Origin: Wuchereria bancrofti
Taxonomy: Eukaryota > Nematoda > Chromadorea > Rhabditida > Onchocercidae
Direction: 5' to 3'
Assembly: GCA_005281725.1 (NCBI GenBank)
Contig: SSBO01000009.1
Coordinates: forward strand, 10,969,362-11,033,361
DNA length: 64,000 nucleotides
In this document: positions 12,123 through 25,629 of the stretch, piece by piece
Position numbering within the stretch: position 1 is the first letter of the stretch
How the letters are laid out: each line of letters starts with the position of its first letter
Made by a program: the position numbers and the translations under genes
The notes under the pieces: generated by a model
What the model was told of the DNA's origin: nothing
What the model saw: the letters and a program-made list of their open reading frames with translations, nothing else
The model's database searches: none

Positions 12123-13925
12123 AAATATTTTAAATTCAAACAAAAATACTTAGAGTTGTCAATAACTTCTTCCTGATACAATAAATATTCAGAAATTAAC
12201 CCTCAAAAAAAAAAAAAAGAAAACACTCAAATAATTCATATTTCTCAAAATACAACATTACTTATCATTGTTAATGAAATGTGATCTAATTACAGTATTG
12301 GAAAAATTCTAATTTTTTCCAACAATCTAATTTTTTTAAGATTAATAAATATACATTAACAATACAAAATATGAAGAAAGCATTCAAATGAAATATGATC
12401 GTACAATCTTTTCTAGATCGTTTCATTTTTCAAATTGAATGTACCCGCCAAAACCGCTTCACTAAAATATTCGATCCGCTACTACTTTCACTCAAAAAAG
12501 AAGGGACACTCTGCTACAGAAATTGGACAACACTGTGACACAGTTAAAAGTGATTTGGAAATTTTCGTCATAAAAATTAAAATTTCTTTTACGATTAAAT
12601 CAAGAAATCCACAAAAAAAAAGAAATAATCATTTTTCGAGCAGTACTGCAAAATTAATTCATTACGTTCCCGTTACATTTCCGTCATTTCCGCTAAAATT
12701 ATACACGTTACTGTCAATTTTTCACAACATCTCTTATCATTTATCTTTTTCATCCTCTAAACTTCATATACTATGCATATTATTTCATCGGAAAAAAGTA
12801 CAATTTATTATTGATTTAACCATAATTTGAAAAGAAAGTATCTAAATTTAAACTTTATTTTTAATTATCTACTATGCTATTGCAAAAATCTTTATCCTTA
12901 CTAAATCTCATCCAACACAACCTACAATAGATGGCAAAATGTTATCATTAAAGGTATCAATCATCAAATCTATCTCCATTTATCTCTTCTACAAATGACT
13001 CATCAAATATTATTTACCAATAAAAAATATTAAGATTTTAGATCTCGTTGAGAAGAAAATCCCCAACAAAATTCCTTCACGTTAAGATAATTTTGATAAG
13101 ATAAAAAGTTGATATCATATAGAGCAGTAATGCATACATGTAATGCAGCGAAGTTTCTATGGAATAAAATCTCGAAGAATTTTGCGATCTTTGTTGATTC
13201 GATGTTTCTCATCGTAATATTCCAATATGATTCTATCAAGATGGATGATTAATGTTAACAAATCATAGAAGTATATTTATAGGAATGCATTCAGATTTCA
13301 GAAATATCAATCAATATTTCAACTTCTTCGCAATTTTAGGTTAACAAATTTCCATATATTATAATACAAACATATATTATAATAGTATATCCATCAATTG
13401 GCAAATGAGTAATTTTTAAAAATTTAACAAGTGTTCAGTGCTTATTCCCATGATTTCGAACTAGTAATAATCCTATTAATAATGAAATGATTAGAGCTTA
13501 GAAATTTTTTTTAAAATCTAAATCTATATTCCCATGATTTACTGACATAACAGTAATTGGAGTTGTTTGAGAATTTATTGTATGAGAAAAAATAAAACAC
13601 ATGAATGCAAGCTCAAATAATCTTCACAATTGCAATCATCAAAAACAAAAACAGTGGGCCAATAGACTATGCGCATTCGCATTCACTTATCAACAACGAC
13701 CTGTAAAAACAATTTTCCTCTATACCCTTTCCCTTCATTTGCTTACCTGCTTTCTCTTCGCCTTTCTCTCTCTCTTATAGTACCTATCAGTTTCTTCCTT
13801 ATTTAGCAGAATTTGTATTCGCAGATTAGAAACCCCCAATTTAAAAAAATTTTGCAACTACAATTGACTATTTCTACACTAGCTTTGGCATAAAACAACA
13901 TCATCTGATCACTTCTTGTCACTCT
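12123..13925. other. Intergenic region between rnr-1 and NCBP3
   Basis: AT-rich stretch of about 1.8 kb. It contains the rnr-1 upstream region and the NCBP3 3' flank. The longest open segment (12435-12830, plus strand, 131 codons) is rich in Lys, Ser, Ile and His, has no motif and sits in promoter-side sequence, so I do not call it a gene. Confidence 0.55.
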
Positions 13926-16900
13926 TCATTTTTGGCGCAAATGAACATTAGTTTTCTTCAAATCCCAAGGTTGCGGTGTTGGACTGGGGTCCCGATCATC
14001 GCTCAGATCGCTTTCTTCTTCATCCATAATAGCAGCTCCATCATTGGCACTCGCAAAATTTCTTTTCAATGGACTGCAATCATAGGAAATTATTGATTGA
14101 GTGCAAAGATCAGAATCCCATTGCTAGTAAACACTTTACTTTTGCTGTTACGAACGCTAATTATGCATGGATGTTCGGATGTGTAATGTATCCGCCGAAT
14201 TAAAGAATTATGGATTTTATATTCAAAGTCAATTTTGTCAAACTTAGAATTATTTTTTACCATTATTCGTATTATCATATTATCTCCACTATTATTACTG
14301 CTACTACTACCTATTCGAGAATTCGAACAGTTTTATTCCAAGAATTAATGTATAAATCGAAATTGTGTTTTCATTTCCTTATTTTTATACCTTTCCTCAT
14401 TCTTTTTTCACCTAAATACAACACATTTCTTACTGAAGGTCTTCACGATCAGCTGCCAACGATCCGGTACCGGACAACGAATCGGTAACAGATTTAAATC
14501 GTTTTGCTCCACGTCCACGTGTCTTAATTTTGTGCTTTCTTGCACCCACAACAATCACTTTACCATCCGTCGGTGTCGACGAACTGTCCTCCTCTTCCGC
14601 TGTTTTTGTCGGTTCTTCATAAAATCTGCAAAAGAAATGAATATTCACTACTCGGAATCGCTTCAATTTATTTCCATCCTATTTTCAAGAATTTATCGGT
14701 TTTTAGAATAATCCATCTTTCTCAATCATACCTTGTATCATGCTCATAATCCCATTCCAGCTCGTTACCCTTCTCATCAAAGATATTTAGTCCGGGTCGC
14801 ACTCGATTTCTTCGATTCATCCATTTATAGGTGTAGCCGTCTAAAATCATTTTTAAGGAAATCCCAAAATACGAATAGATTAAATAAATGCTGCCTCCTT
14901 GGCTTTCAACTAAGAACAAAAGAATTTCCAAAAACTCGTAAACGATAGATAATATAAAAAATATAAAAAAAAAAAATAAAATGAAGACATAACAAATATA
15001 AAATGAAGACATAACATGAATCACAGCTGAGTTCTTACCTGGATCCACCGAATCTGAAGTAATTCTTCGTGGCCTATCCGCAGAATTCCTCCGACCCTTA
15101 AACAGAATTGATTGATAACTTTTCATAAATATCATAAGAAATAAATCAAACAAACAAAATTAATGCAAAAAAGTGAGATTCGAAAAGAAAACTTTGAGTT
15201 GAGTCATCAACCATAACAGCTCATTACCATTTCCGACCTATTCTTCCTCATTCCTCTTTCTCTTTTCATCTCGTCAACATTCTGATTCAGCCAATTTAGG
15301 AAAAAAAAAAGCTTATTATTTCTGCCGTTCAATTTTCTATCTTCTTTTAAGTTTAAATGAAATTTTATGCAATTCCGGAATATGGCAAATAAATAAATCC
15401 GATAAAAACATGAAATAGTGTGAAATAGCTGTATAGCAATCTTTTATTTTCAAGAAAAAATAAAATCTTGCTTTTGCTATATCTTCTCTTAAACTGAATC
15501 GCAATATAATTAGTCGCTTATGTCCAACATGTTTCGTTATTACACGCCATTTTCCTAAAAAAATTATATTTATTCCAGTTCGTTATCTATTAATTTATCA
15601 TTTTAAGAAAAATGTTATTTTAGCAAGTATAGGAGATGAGAAAACAATTCCCAAAATAAGTGATGGGAAGTGTTCTTTGCGAATAAAAGTATCACCTAAA
15701 AAGGAAAAGGAACCTAACTCATCATTGCAATGTAATCAGTTGGACACCTATATAATCTTTCAATGATACCACTTCTTTCATTGCATAAAAACACTATCAA
15801 CCCAACTTATCTTTTATTTTTCTCTTTCCATTAAAATCAAAATTGTAAATACTTGATATTTTTTTTCCTAATTCTCTATCTCTTTTCAAATGTATTATCC
15901 ACCGAGCTTCAAATTAAACTTACCAGGTGGTACTTCAACTTGATCAACCTCTACTTCAATTGCATTGGCTTCTGTGTTCCTCTTATTCGACGACGATCCT
16001 GAGAATTTTTTTTTTTGTCTAGTTTTCTCAGAAAACTAAAATTGTAAATTTTCCACATAAGTCATAAATATTGACGTCGTCTTTCTTTTTTAGCTCCCAT
16101 TTCCGAAATTTTCTAGAGTAGCTGATAACCATATCCAAAAAAAATGACTTACAAATTTTCTCAGCTATAACTAAGAAAAAGTAAATTTAGAACCTTTAGC
16201 CATACTGATCGTTACATCATCTCCCTGCTCCTCTCGCATTTCACCATCTTCTTCCTCACCACTATCAGCAACTTCACCCTCTTCCACCTGCCGACTGCTA
16301 CGAATTCGTTTTAACGGTTTTGTCATCTCTAGCATCATCTTCAACAGTAACATGTTGCAATTTTTAAATTAAAAGAAAAAAAATTACAAAAGTTACATCC
16401 AATATAATCTCCCCGACACAATGCAGAAAATTATATTTCAAGGCTTTCGCATACTGCTCTATAAATGATGTGTTTCAAGCAGAATAATGCGACTATTTAA
16501 TCATTTTATATTAATTACTGCTGAACTGCCTGAATTACTTAAAAACAGAAAAGTATGTAACGGTTCTTACATTTATACAATTCCTCATGCAGTGAAACAT
16601 TACTAAAGAAGTCTAAGATATCGAATTTATTCGCATGTTTCCCTGAAGAAATAAAAGATGCAGAAAAAATATTCATACTTTAGCAACAGAAAAACGATCA
16701 TTCCAAATGACATTACAGCTCACTTCATCGATCATTTCAACTGCTACTGGATCAAACTCAGCGAACATTCTAAAATGAAACAAAAAGAAAAAAAAAAGAA
16801 AAAAAAAACAACACAACAAAACGAAATACTAAAATTACACAACTTTATTCCATATCACAAAGAATTCTTTCTTTTCTCCTCACTTTCAACCACATTTCCG

Positions 16901-18651
16901 CATTAAATTTTACCCGAAATAATTTATCTGCGATGCCATATAAACAACTTTATCCCATCTCTAATAATAAAATTGGATTTTTAAATCTAAAAATTAGAGT
17001 TATCGGAGAGCAAAATTAAATGACAGTATCATCATAACAACATCTACAATAAAGTACAGTAGCAATAAAATTCTACTTTTCAATTTGATATGTTGAGAGG
17101 CCATCAACACCTCGTACATAGATAGAATGAAGTCTGTGACGAGAATTACGCATTTGAACACCCATCGAACGATACAACTCTTCCACTTCACTTTCCTCAA
17201 TCTGAAAGTTCATCCTTTCCTTTCCCTTATATTTTGCCATAGTGATTATGAAAAGTACATAAATATTCACTTCTCGTCACAGAAATTCAAATACAAATGA
17301 AATATGAATTACATCAATAATTCACATTATTTAAAGTTAACTGAGAGCGTAGTCTTCGGAGAAGCAAATATACTGCTTCTTTCATCTCACTAATGTATGT
17401 TAAAGCAAATTCATGCTCAACTGTCTATTCTCACTGGACATCACCAGTCAGTCATATTCCAGATGCTGTTTGGGATTTTCTTGTAAATAATTCATATAAT
17501 AACAGTAATAAAAAAAATCCTTAGTACTTAAGCATGACACTTGCAAGATTTCAATTTATTTCGAACCATGAATGCTGCTTACTGGTATTACAAATTACAT
17601 CGAACTACTGAACAGTGTTCAGGCAGTGTGAATGCTTTACGATACAAATTAAACCATAACATTTATCTATCAAACTGCTCAAGTTTTCAATTGCCCGGTC
17701 TAACCAAAAAGAACTCCCTGAAATATCAAATACGACATATGCTACAAACTAATACTCGCGATTTTGCAAAAAAGAAAATTCTTTAAATATTGTGCTATGG
17801 CATATTAGTTTTAATTTTTTGGGATATTAATTTCGTCGTTTCTATTTATTATGTTGTTAAAGGATAAAGTTTACTCGAGAACAGACATAACTACTCTGTT
17901 AATATGGGCAATTCAGACCACTGCGAAAAGCATCAATCATTACAGATGTCACAAAAAAAAAATTGGACATGACTACGATATATAATACTGAGCAACTGCA
18001 TCATGTAATAATACTCAACCCCGAGAATTAACCCGTCAAAACATTTTATGATTTAACTATCACACAATCACTATTGAAAATGATGTTTCAGAAAAAGATT
18101 GAAACCAAAATTGTACTTACATCAACAGTTTGTGATGGAGGATTAATACCAAAACGTCGGGCATGTGCCAAGCGTTTTTCACGTTTTTGAGAATTTAAAT
18201 CCGATGAAAATGAATCATCAAGTTGGACATCACGTTGGACTGAAGTACTTCGTGAATCATTCTCGGATGTCGGTGATGAATGGTAGCGCACACGCGCATG
18301 TTTACAACGATTTCGCCGGCTCCATTGCTCCTGATGTTCGCCATGGATTGTTTTACTGGGCTATAAATAAATTTCCAAGAATTATGGTAAAAACCAATTC
18401 CCGCATACCATTGCCAGTTATATCATTCTTCTTCCTACTATTGGCAAATATATTGGATGCAATTTAGCTAAATATATATCTCAATAGACCCAATGAATTA
18501 TGACAGTTCAACTTAAATAAGCAATTTCAAGCACCATATTAAGCAAATTAAACTATTCAAGAATTTTACTAACTAAAATAGCTGCATTACCAGAACAGAA
18601 TTCATCATCATTTGATCGTTCTTTAAATGCTTTTGACCAACTGTTATTCAT
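13926..18651 (-). CDS. ncbp3: NCBP3-like nuclear cap-binding protein subunit 3
   Basis: NCBP3 binds capped RNA with NCBP1 in the nucleus and helps mRNA export. Thirteen exons in transcript order: 18651-18574, 18360-18121, 17201-17077, 16769-16679, 16612-16571, 16338-16194, 15998-15924, 15554-15472, 15281-15228, 15096-15039, 14840-14732, 14625-14434 and 14073-13926; all phases agree, giving 479 aa. Family features in order: KREKRLAHARRFGINPP, a divergent RRM with SIYVRGVDGLSTYQIEK (132-148) and EMIDEVSCNVIWND (159-172), an acidic stretch with VEEGEVADSGEEEDGE, and LIILRFSLREDIAK, matching the family's LFMRFATKDDKK segment. The tail is acidic and basic by turns (IFDEKGNELEWDYEHDTRFYEEP). Least certain parts are the first exon (see the coding exons at 32679-32953), the acceptor at 16338, and the donor at 15471, which is GC rather than GT. 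The family call rests on the RRM region and RFSLRED segment. Confidence 0.8.
15282..15471 (-). other. Candidate GC-AG intron of NCBP3
   Basis: The upstream exon must stay open through LRFSLREDIAK and then reach the next exon in phase 0. No GT in the needed phase occurs before the frame closes. AAA|GCAAGA at 15472/15471 gives a GC donor in phase 0, and the downstream acceptor AATCAG at 15282 is normal. Confidence 0.55.
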
Positions 18652-21341
18652 ACCATTTATTTACTGCATCCATCAATAACCAATGATAAACAGCCTTTCA
18701 TTTCTACCTCCTCCCCTTTTCTCGAGTAATGTGCTCGTTGATTGACAAACTGTCAACAATCATCCAAGGGTATTTAACAAAAGAGACGAAGAAGCAAGTT
18801 CAGATAAACATCCTTCCTCCTCCTTTTACAGTACTCCATATGACTAACAATGAATCTTTTATTCTAATGAGGTTCACTTGTCCTTCGGATACCTCTTACA
18901 GAAGTTACACAAACTAAAGCATTATTATACGAGTCATACTGTAGTTGCAACTCCCACAAAACTTTTGCAAGTCTTGAACAGTCATTAAAACTCTTTCCAA
19001 TAATTATAATGTGAATAATATAATAAGTTCATCTCAAATGCATTGCTGGGTAATTTTGCAAAGCAATTTTTAAAAACTTTATTATGTATGTCAGTGCTTC
19101 TATAAATTAAATAACAAAACAAAACAAAAAAAAAAAAACAAAACAAAAATAAAAAACCTGCCACATCATACTGTTGCTAAGGTGTCGGTCCCTATTGAAT
19201 GTTCAATGTGCAGATATATATGTTTCATGACAGAGTACAAAGAATTGAAGAGAGAGCAAATTCATACATACTCCCTTATCAATGGGCCTAGAAGTTTAAT
19301 TAGTGCCCTTTACCGGTAGCAACAAAAAAGAAAAAAAAAAGGGAAATCAATAATTTACTTTCTTTTTTAATCGCCCATAGATCAACTCAATAATCAAATG
19401 CACCAATAATATACATATACGTATATATATATATATACATACATACATAAATACACAGATGTACACAATTTCCATTATAATTGCTTCGAGCGCCGCAACT
19501 ATCCGGTCTAAACGATCTCTTTTCTTTCATTTTCCCCTTGGTTTCCTCTCTCGTCTCTCTCTTCAATTTTCACAAATAATAATCACCAAACATGTTGCAA
19601 TAATGAAGAGACTACATATCTCATCAGGTCCTTTCAATACTCTATAACTTATGCTTTTTCTGCAAACAGTCCTGGATCATGTGACAGAAGCACATTCAAT
19701 GTGTGAAAATTGATGTGATCTTTAATTTCATGAGACCAAAAAAAAAAAAAAAAGACATAGGAAGTGGAAAATGCGAAGGCGCTCGAACACCTGAAACTTT
19801 GCTCACCTACACTTCAAAATACTTAGGTTGAGTCGAAGTCCCAGGCGCCGAGCACTCTCTTCAGCTAAACAGAGGAAAAAAAAGAAAAAAAAAAAACTGG
19901 GAAATATTTAGCATATATACATCCGTTCCATTCTTATAGAACAGCAACCAAGCTAAATGTAAAAATTATAAAATGGAATAGAACATAAATTGTTATTATT
20001 ATTATTAGCAATATGGCAGAAGAGACAACAAAAGATATGCTGAAACAACCTCAAAAATATAGAAGAGACAAGAATGTCCCATCTTGAGTTTCATTAATTG
20101 ATACAATTGTGTTCTCTTCTGGTATATTATTCGTGAATTCGATTCGATATGTTTCACTTAGTTAGTTGTTGATGAGGAAGATTTTTGGATCAAATGGTCA
20201 ACAGTATATAGCTATTGTCACTTACTTTTATCCTATCACTTTAGATGAGAAAGATTGTTTACCCCTTTTTTGTGGGTTACACCTACAGTAAAATTATTGG
20301 GAAATCTGCCCAGCAAATCATACACTCTGGACATACTTCTTCCTAGCCGCTATTTCTCCGCCTTATCATCCTCTCCTTTCTCTGCCCAAATGCAAGCTCA
20401 CTTTTTAAGCATCACTAATGAGTACGGTCCATTTCGTAACAACATAAATTGACTTTAAAATGAATCAGAAATTTGATAAAAAACTTATGACATTAATTAT
20501 TCTACGAAAATCCAATCTCTGAGAGCCAATGCCTTAAAAAAAAAAAGTGATGAACTAGAGAAGTAAATGATCAATAGATGCTATCTTGATTCAATTTTTA
20601 ATTCTCAAAAATCTCAGAATCCAGCATGCAAATTCCTAACAACATAAAGTGATGAGTGATGAAGTAAGAAGGAGCATAAAAGAGCATGTTATTGAGAACA
20701 GAATTGTGGTGGCAGCCCAATTGCAATAACAGCTTGCAGCAGCTATTACCACTAGGCTTAACAACCCAAACATAGAATTTGAAACAAAGCTAAGAGAGCA
20801 GCTCTGCGGGCATTTTAATGTCCGTTTCTAGTGCTTGTATAAACTGGCTACATGGGAAAAAGGATGAAAAACCAGAAACGTTAACGAATATACACGTACA
20901 ATCGTAGCGACAACGACGACGATAGTAGATGGGCTAAAGTGGCTGTTTACTAAGCTTTGCTACCCTTGGGGTATCAAGCAAGCCCCCCTTTCCCCCTCCT
21001 CCATCCCCTCTCTCTCACCATTCAAGAAATTCAATCCCAGTCCCTTTGCACCACATCAGAACCCAATTCACTCTCCCCTCTGTTCGTTCATATTTAGCTA
21101 GCATACCCATGAAATGAAATGACATGACATGATGACATGACCCGACCCTTAGCTACCTCCTCTCTTCGCCATCCGCGCATACTCATCTCACATACACATG
21201 CTTGGCGCTCGGTAACATGGCCAACATTATGAGGCGACAAGCAGCAGCAATGCTTCTCTTTGCTATACCTCCTCCTCACATCATCCTCTTTCGTTCTACT
21301 TTCAAACTGAGATGCAGTCATCATCACCTCCCTTCTTAACC

Positions 21342-21366
21342 CCTTCCTTCCTTCCTTCCTTCCTTT
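21342..21366. repeat. CTTC microsatellite
   Basis: A tandem run of CTTC/CCTT units in a pyrimidine-rich neighbourhood. It explains the Pro/Ser-rich translation on the plus strand here. Confidence 0.8.
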
Positions 21367-23357
21367 CTTCTATACATGCCAATACTGGCCAACTACTCAG
21401 CAGCTATGATCTATCATCATGCTCCTTTGGCCATTTGCATCCATTAATGCATGCGCACACTTATCATGGGACAGGTGAGAAGCAGCCCATTGCATCTTAC
21501 ACTCTCCATTTTACCGATGTACGAATAGTCCCAAATAGCACTAATCAACGATAACAATGAAAGTACACTCGTACATCTTTTATAGAGAGACTAACGAACT
21601 CTCATTAAATTACCAAACATGTTAAAGTGAATGGAAACGTTTCTACAAAATCATCAACAAATGATAAGAAATCATATACAGCAAAAGGAAAAAGAAATAG
21701 TATAACTGATGGTGAAAAGATCTTATTACTAGTACATATATATATAAAGAGGATGAAGTGTACCTCCGTCTCTCCCTCCCTCTCTCTCTCTCCTTCTCTT
21801 TTTATGTATACATAATGACATGATGGGAAAATTTGGAAATTTTCACTTAAAGATATAATACTAATAAGTCTAATCTAACCAATCAATCTTAGAGAGAAAC
21901 AAATAAGTAAGAATTTGCTTTTTATAACAAAACTTCAATATTTTTTTTTTAAATTTCTAAATTTAATTATAAAGAACCCAATTTGAATGCATAATATACT
22001 ACTATACTCTGCACCCACTAAAAGTTGCGATATATTTCGATGCTGCGACACACAGAAAGTGCACCATTTGATGACACATAGAAAAATTACGCATACTACA
22101 TATACAATCATGTAATTTCATGTATTGTCTAGTTCATTAGACTCTGAACATCGAAATAACTGGTGTATTACAAAGAGAAAAGATAAACTTTCTAAAATCA
22201 CAAACATTCTGTCAAAATCATTAGATATTTGCAATCATTAAACTGATCGAAACATTATTTCACCTATGATCGCTGTGCTCAAATGTGTACATCAGAAATT
22301 CAACAGTTCTCCATTTAATTTCCAAAGAAATAAAAACGATCACGTAACACAGGAAGTATGAAAAACTTAACTGCATAATTCAAAATTGACCTTTGAGAAA
22401 TGGAATGAATGTTTTACTAGTTAAATAATTTAGCTATAGATATAAGAATTGAACAGTTTTATTATCATTAAATTGCTAATGCTGCAAACTGTCACTAGTA
22501 AAATTATTCACGAGAATTGTATTGATTTTCATTAGTTAATCAGCATTTTCCAAAAGACAGTAGATGAAACAAAAACTGCAAACAATTCCAGAATGAGTGG
22601 TATTTGATAGCCAAAGCTATATTCATTACACATCTACACAACTTAACTCAACTTGGGATGAAGAGGATAATGAGGACGTGAGCTGCATCAAAGGTAAACA
22701 ATAAAAGTAGGCATATGTCCAACAATAAAAGTGTTCTTCTATTCTAGACATACCTTCTTCTAAAACAAAAATATATTCAAATAAGAATCACGAAAAATTT
22801 ATATATAATCGATTAAATTGAAATGATCCGATCAGCATTCAAATCATCATCAGCATTATCCATGTGTTCATGTTCATGGATCCAACAATTCTGTCACATC
22901 ATTTCATCATGAAATACTACAGTAACTAGCCAATTTGTTGTGATAAAAATGATATAGATAACGAAGTAATCAGATTACTCACCTCTTTCAACATCATAAA
23001 TGATAAATAGGAAAAATATAAGTAAATTAGCTAAAAATACAACGATTGACTTCTATCATAGGATAGAAATGAAAATAAAAGAGAAATGTTAAAAGAAAGT
23101 AATTTTATAAGATAAGTGAGGATGAAGAGAAGGTTTTAAAACGATAAGGTGATGATGAGTGGAGGGAAGAATACTGTTTGATTCGAAATGGATGGATAAT
23201 GATGAATAATGCAAAAATTAACCACTCCTCCATATGCGACACACACAAATATCATCCATACATATATTATTATGGACACAGGCGATTCACAATATATCAA
23301 CTTTTCCGCACAACCAACTAACAAATCAACCCAAACAAGTAAATACAATTACAGAAG

Positions 23358-23378
23358 NNNNNNNNNNNNNNNNNNNNN
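23358..23378. other. Assembly gap of 21 N
   Basis: Twenty-one undetermined bases, directly followed by a run of 17 G at 23379-23395. The gap probably marks a G-rich or homopolymeric tract that was not resolved. Confidence 0.95.
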
Positions 23379-23395
23379 GGGGGGGGGGGGGGGGG
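23379..23395 (+). repeat. G17 homopolymer next to the gap
   Basis: Seventeen consecutive G in a roughly 30% GC background. Such a run can form a G-quadruplex and often stalls sequencing, which fits the adjoining N block. Confidence 0.85.
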
Positions 23396-24265
23396 AGAGG
23401 AGAAGAAAAGAAAAATGGAAAGAGAAGAATGGTTGGTTGATGTCCTTCGAATATAGCAATGGAGGACACAGCAAATGGCCAACAGAATACAGCGATCATC
23501 AAGCCTTCCTGATTGTTCCGTTTCGATTGTTGATTGTTGTTGACTAACAATTACAATTGGTCTTCCTCCTATCATCGTTTACTTCATTTTATTTCAACCA
23601 GAATGATTAATTTTTGTCATTTTCAGCAATTTCAAAAATTAACTTATTACACTGCTAATTTAGCTTATTCGTCAACTTTCAACATAAGGCATTTCATTTT
23701 TTATTTTATATTACTGCTAGAAGTGTACACTAATGATACTTAAAAATTTCAACGATTTCTTCATTATATTTGATTGGTATTGTTGTGTTGTAATCTAAGC
23801 AAAGAATGATAAATTTGATTGAACCAATAGTGCATAATTTAAGTTGAAGAAGGTATGATTGTTTATTAACATCAAAATAAAGAAAATAATTCGAGGATTC
23901 TGTAAGAGAAAAAAGTAATCTTAATGCAGCTAATATAAAAGTGCTCATGCTGAGAGTATCTTCACCTGTCTCTAATTCTCATGTATGTTTGGCGATAGTA
24001 GTGAACTAACCGATTTCACCTTCCATCCTGAGTACTACTCTACTCTGCAAATGAGTGATGTCAGCAGCTGGCGGCTGTCAAGGTAGATGAATGACATGTT
24101 CCACACAACCTACCACCCACCACCACACTCTCAACCACTCATGACAGCAGAGGCAAAAGGAAATCGATGAGGGAATTAATACAAAAACCACTTAAAGAGC
24201 ACTCCTGAAGAAACAAATACCGAACAGAGGATAGTATGAGAAAGGCATGGCAATAAAATGTAATC

Positions 24266-24292
24266 AGAGAGGGAGAGAGAGAGAGAGAGAGA
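24266..24292. repeat. GA microsatellite
   Basis: Nearly pure GA dinucleotide run of about 27 bases. Confidence 0.85.
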
Positions 24293-24464
24293 AAACATTA
24301 ACAAGGAACCTGTATTTAAATGCAAGTGGTTGACGAGCTTTAACTTCATCTCTCCGTACCACTTCTAACCTTTCAATCTTCTCCCTCAAACCCTTCTTTA
24401 GTACTTCTCTCATCACCTCCAGCCTTCGCGGTTCAGCAACTTATGCATTCGTATGTCCAAATGT

Positions 24465-24497
24465 CAGCAGCAGCAACAGCAGTAGCAGCAGCAGCAA
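24465..24497. repeat. CAG-type trinucleotide repeat
   Basis: CAG units interrupted by CAA and TAG. The interrupting TAG and the lack of a surrounding coding frame argue against a polyglutamine exon. Confidence 0.8.
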
Positions 24498-25601
24498 TTG
24501 ACACTATTATTTAGGAGTAGGCAATGTCACCTCCTTTGTCATCTTCTCCCTCCCTCACTCCACTACTACTGTGCAAACTTTTATCAATTTATCCCTTCTC
24601 CCTTCTTCTTTACCTACTCTCTGAAAAAAAAAGCATGGATATGTAGAAAGACAATGGCAATAAGGAAATAAGTAACTGAAGTGAGATGTGTAATTACTAC
24701 CAAAGCAAATAAAGAGGTCAAGTGAAAGAGCACAGATCAGTACTTTGAGCACTGAGTGCTACTCAGTGCTATCGTTAACAATAATCTGGTTTTAATCAAC
24801 AAATTAAAATTGAAACTGAGTCTTCTTTTACTTGCACATCAAATTTATTGTAGAGAGTCAAATGTGGTGAGACTAACTGTATTAGCAACTACTCTAGCTG
24901 CAACTAAACGGATAATTAATTAGTCATCATTTTATCATTCTTTTCTAATTAGCTGCTCAACATTGATTCCTTTAACTTCCTATCAACAATTAAAATGAGC
25001 AACAAAATGTTAAAGTTAACTAGAAAACTAATCAACATTAACAAATATTAGTATTTTAGATACTATGATAATAAAATGTCTGTTCAGTACTAATATGGTT
25101 ATATTATAATATTAAGGTTTGACCTTAAACACTTAATCACTTAAACAATCATCTTAAAGCTTAACTGATTGAAGTTTCTTAAGAAATCATCTAAGTTATA
25201 ACCAAACAAAACATTAGCCATTCTTCAATCATGATTTTCAATCAGAAAATGAAATATCGATTTCAGACTTTGATATAGGAGTGGATTTAAATAATCTAAG
25301 TCAGCTACGATGAAAAATATTCAACAAAATGCAACAATAAATTTACAGAGATAAAGGATAAATCGATAACAATTCTTACTTCTTCATACTAATGGACAGA
25401 TGCTATGGAGGAAATCAACAAATATAGTCAGTCATATGGGATAGTGGACATTCGAAAGAAATTGCTTCTATTCAAGAATAGGTCAAAAGTCAATTCGTAA
25501 TAGCCATAAATATCGACTCTTACAAAGTATTCAAAACATATTCTCCCTGTACTTTTTACTATTAATTTTGGAGAACTCTCAAGTGGTTTAGCACACTTTC
25601 G

Positions 25602-25629
25602 AGTAGTAGTAGTAGTAGTAGTAGCAGCA
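25602..25629. repeat. TAG trinucleotide repeat
   Basis: About nine TAG units running into CAG units. No coding context. Confidence 0.85.

Noticed and set aside
12435..12830. 131-codon open segment on the plus strand
   Set aside because: Low-complexity Lys/Ser/Ile/His composition, no motif, no splice context, and it sits in the upstream region of rnr-1.
14722..15153. 143-codon continuous minus-strand segment
   Set aside because: It runs through two NCBP3 exons and the intron between them; the Phe/Ile-rich middle is intron sequence.
24465..24497. CAG repeat as a polyglutamine exon
   Set aside because: Interrupted by TAG, in a region without splice sites or flanking coding sequence.
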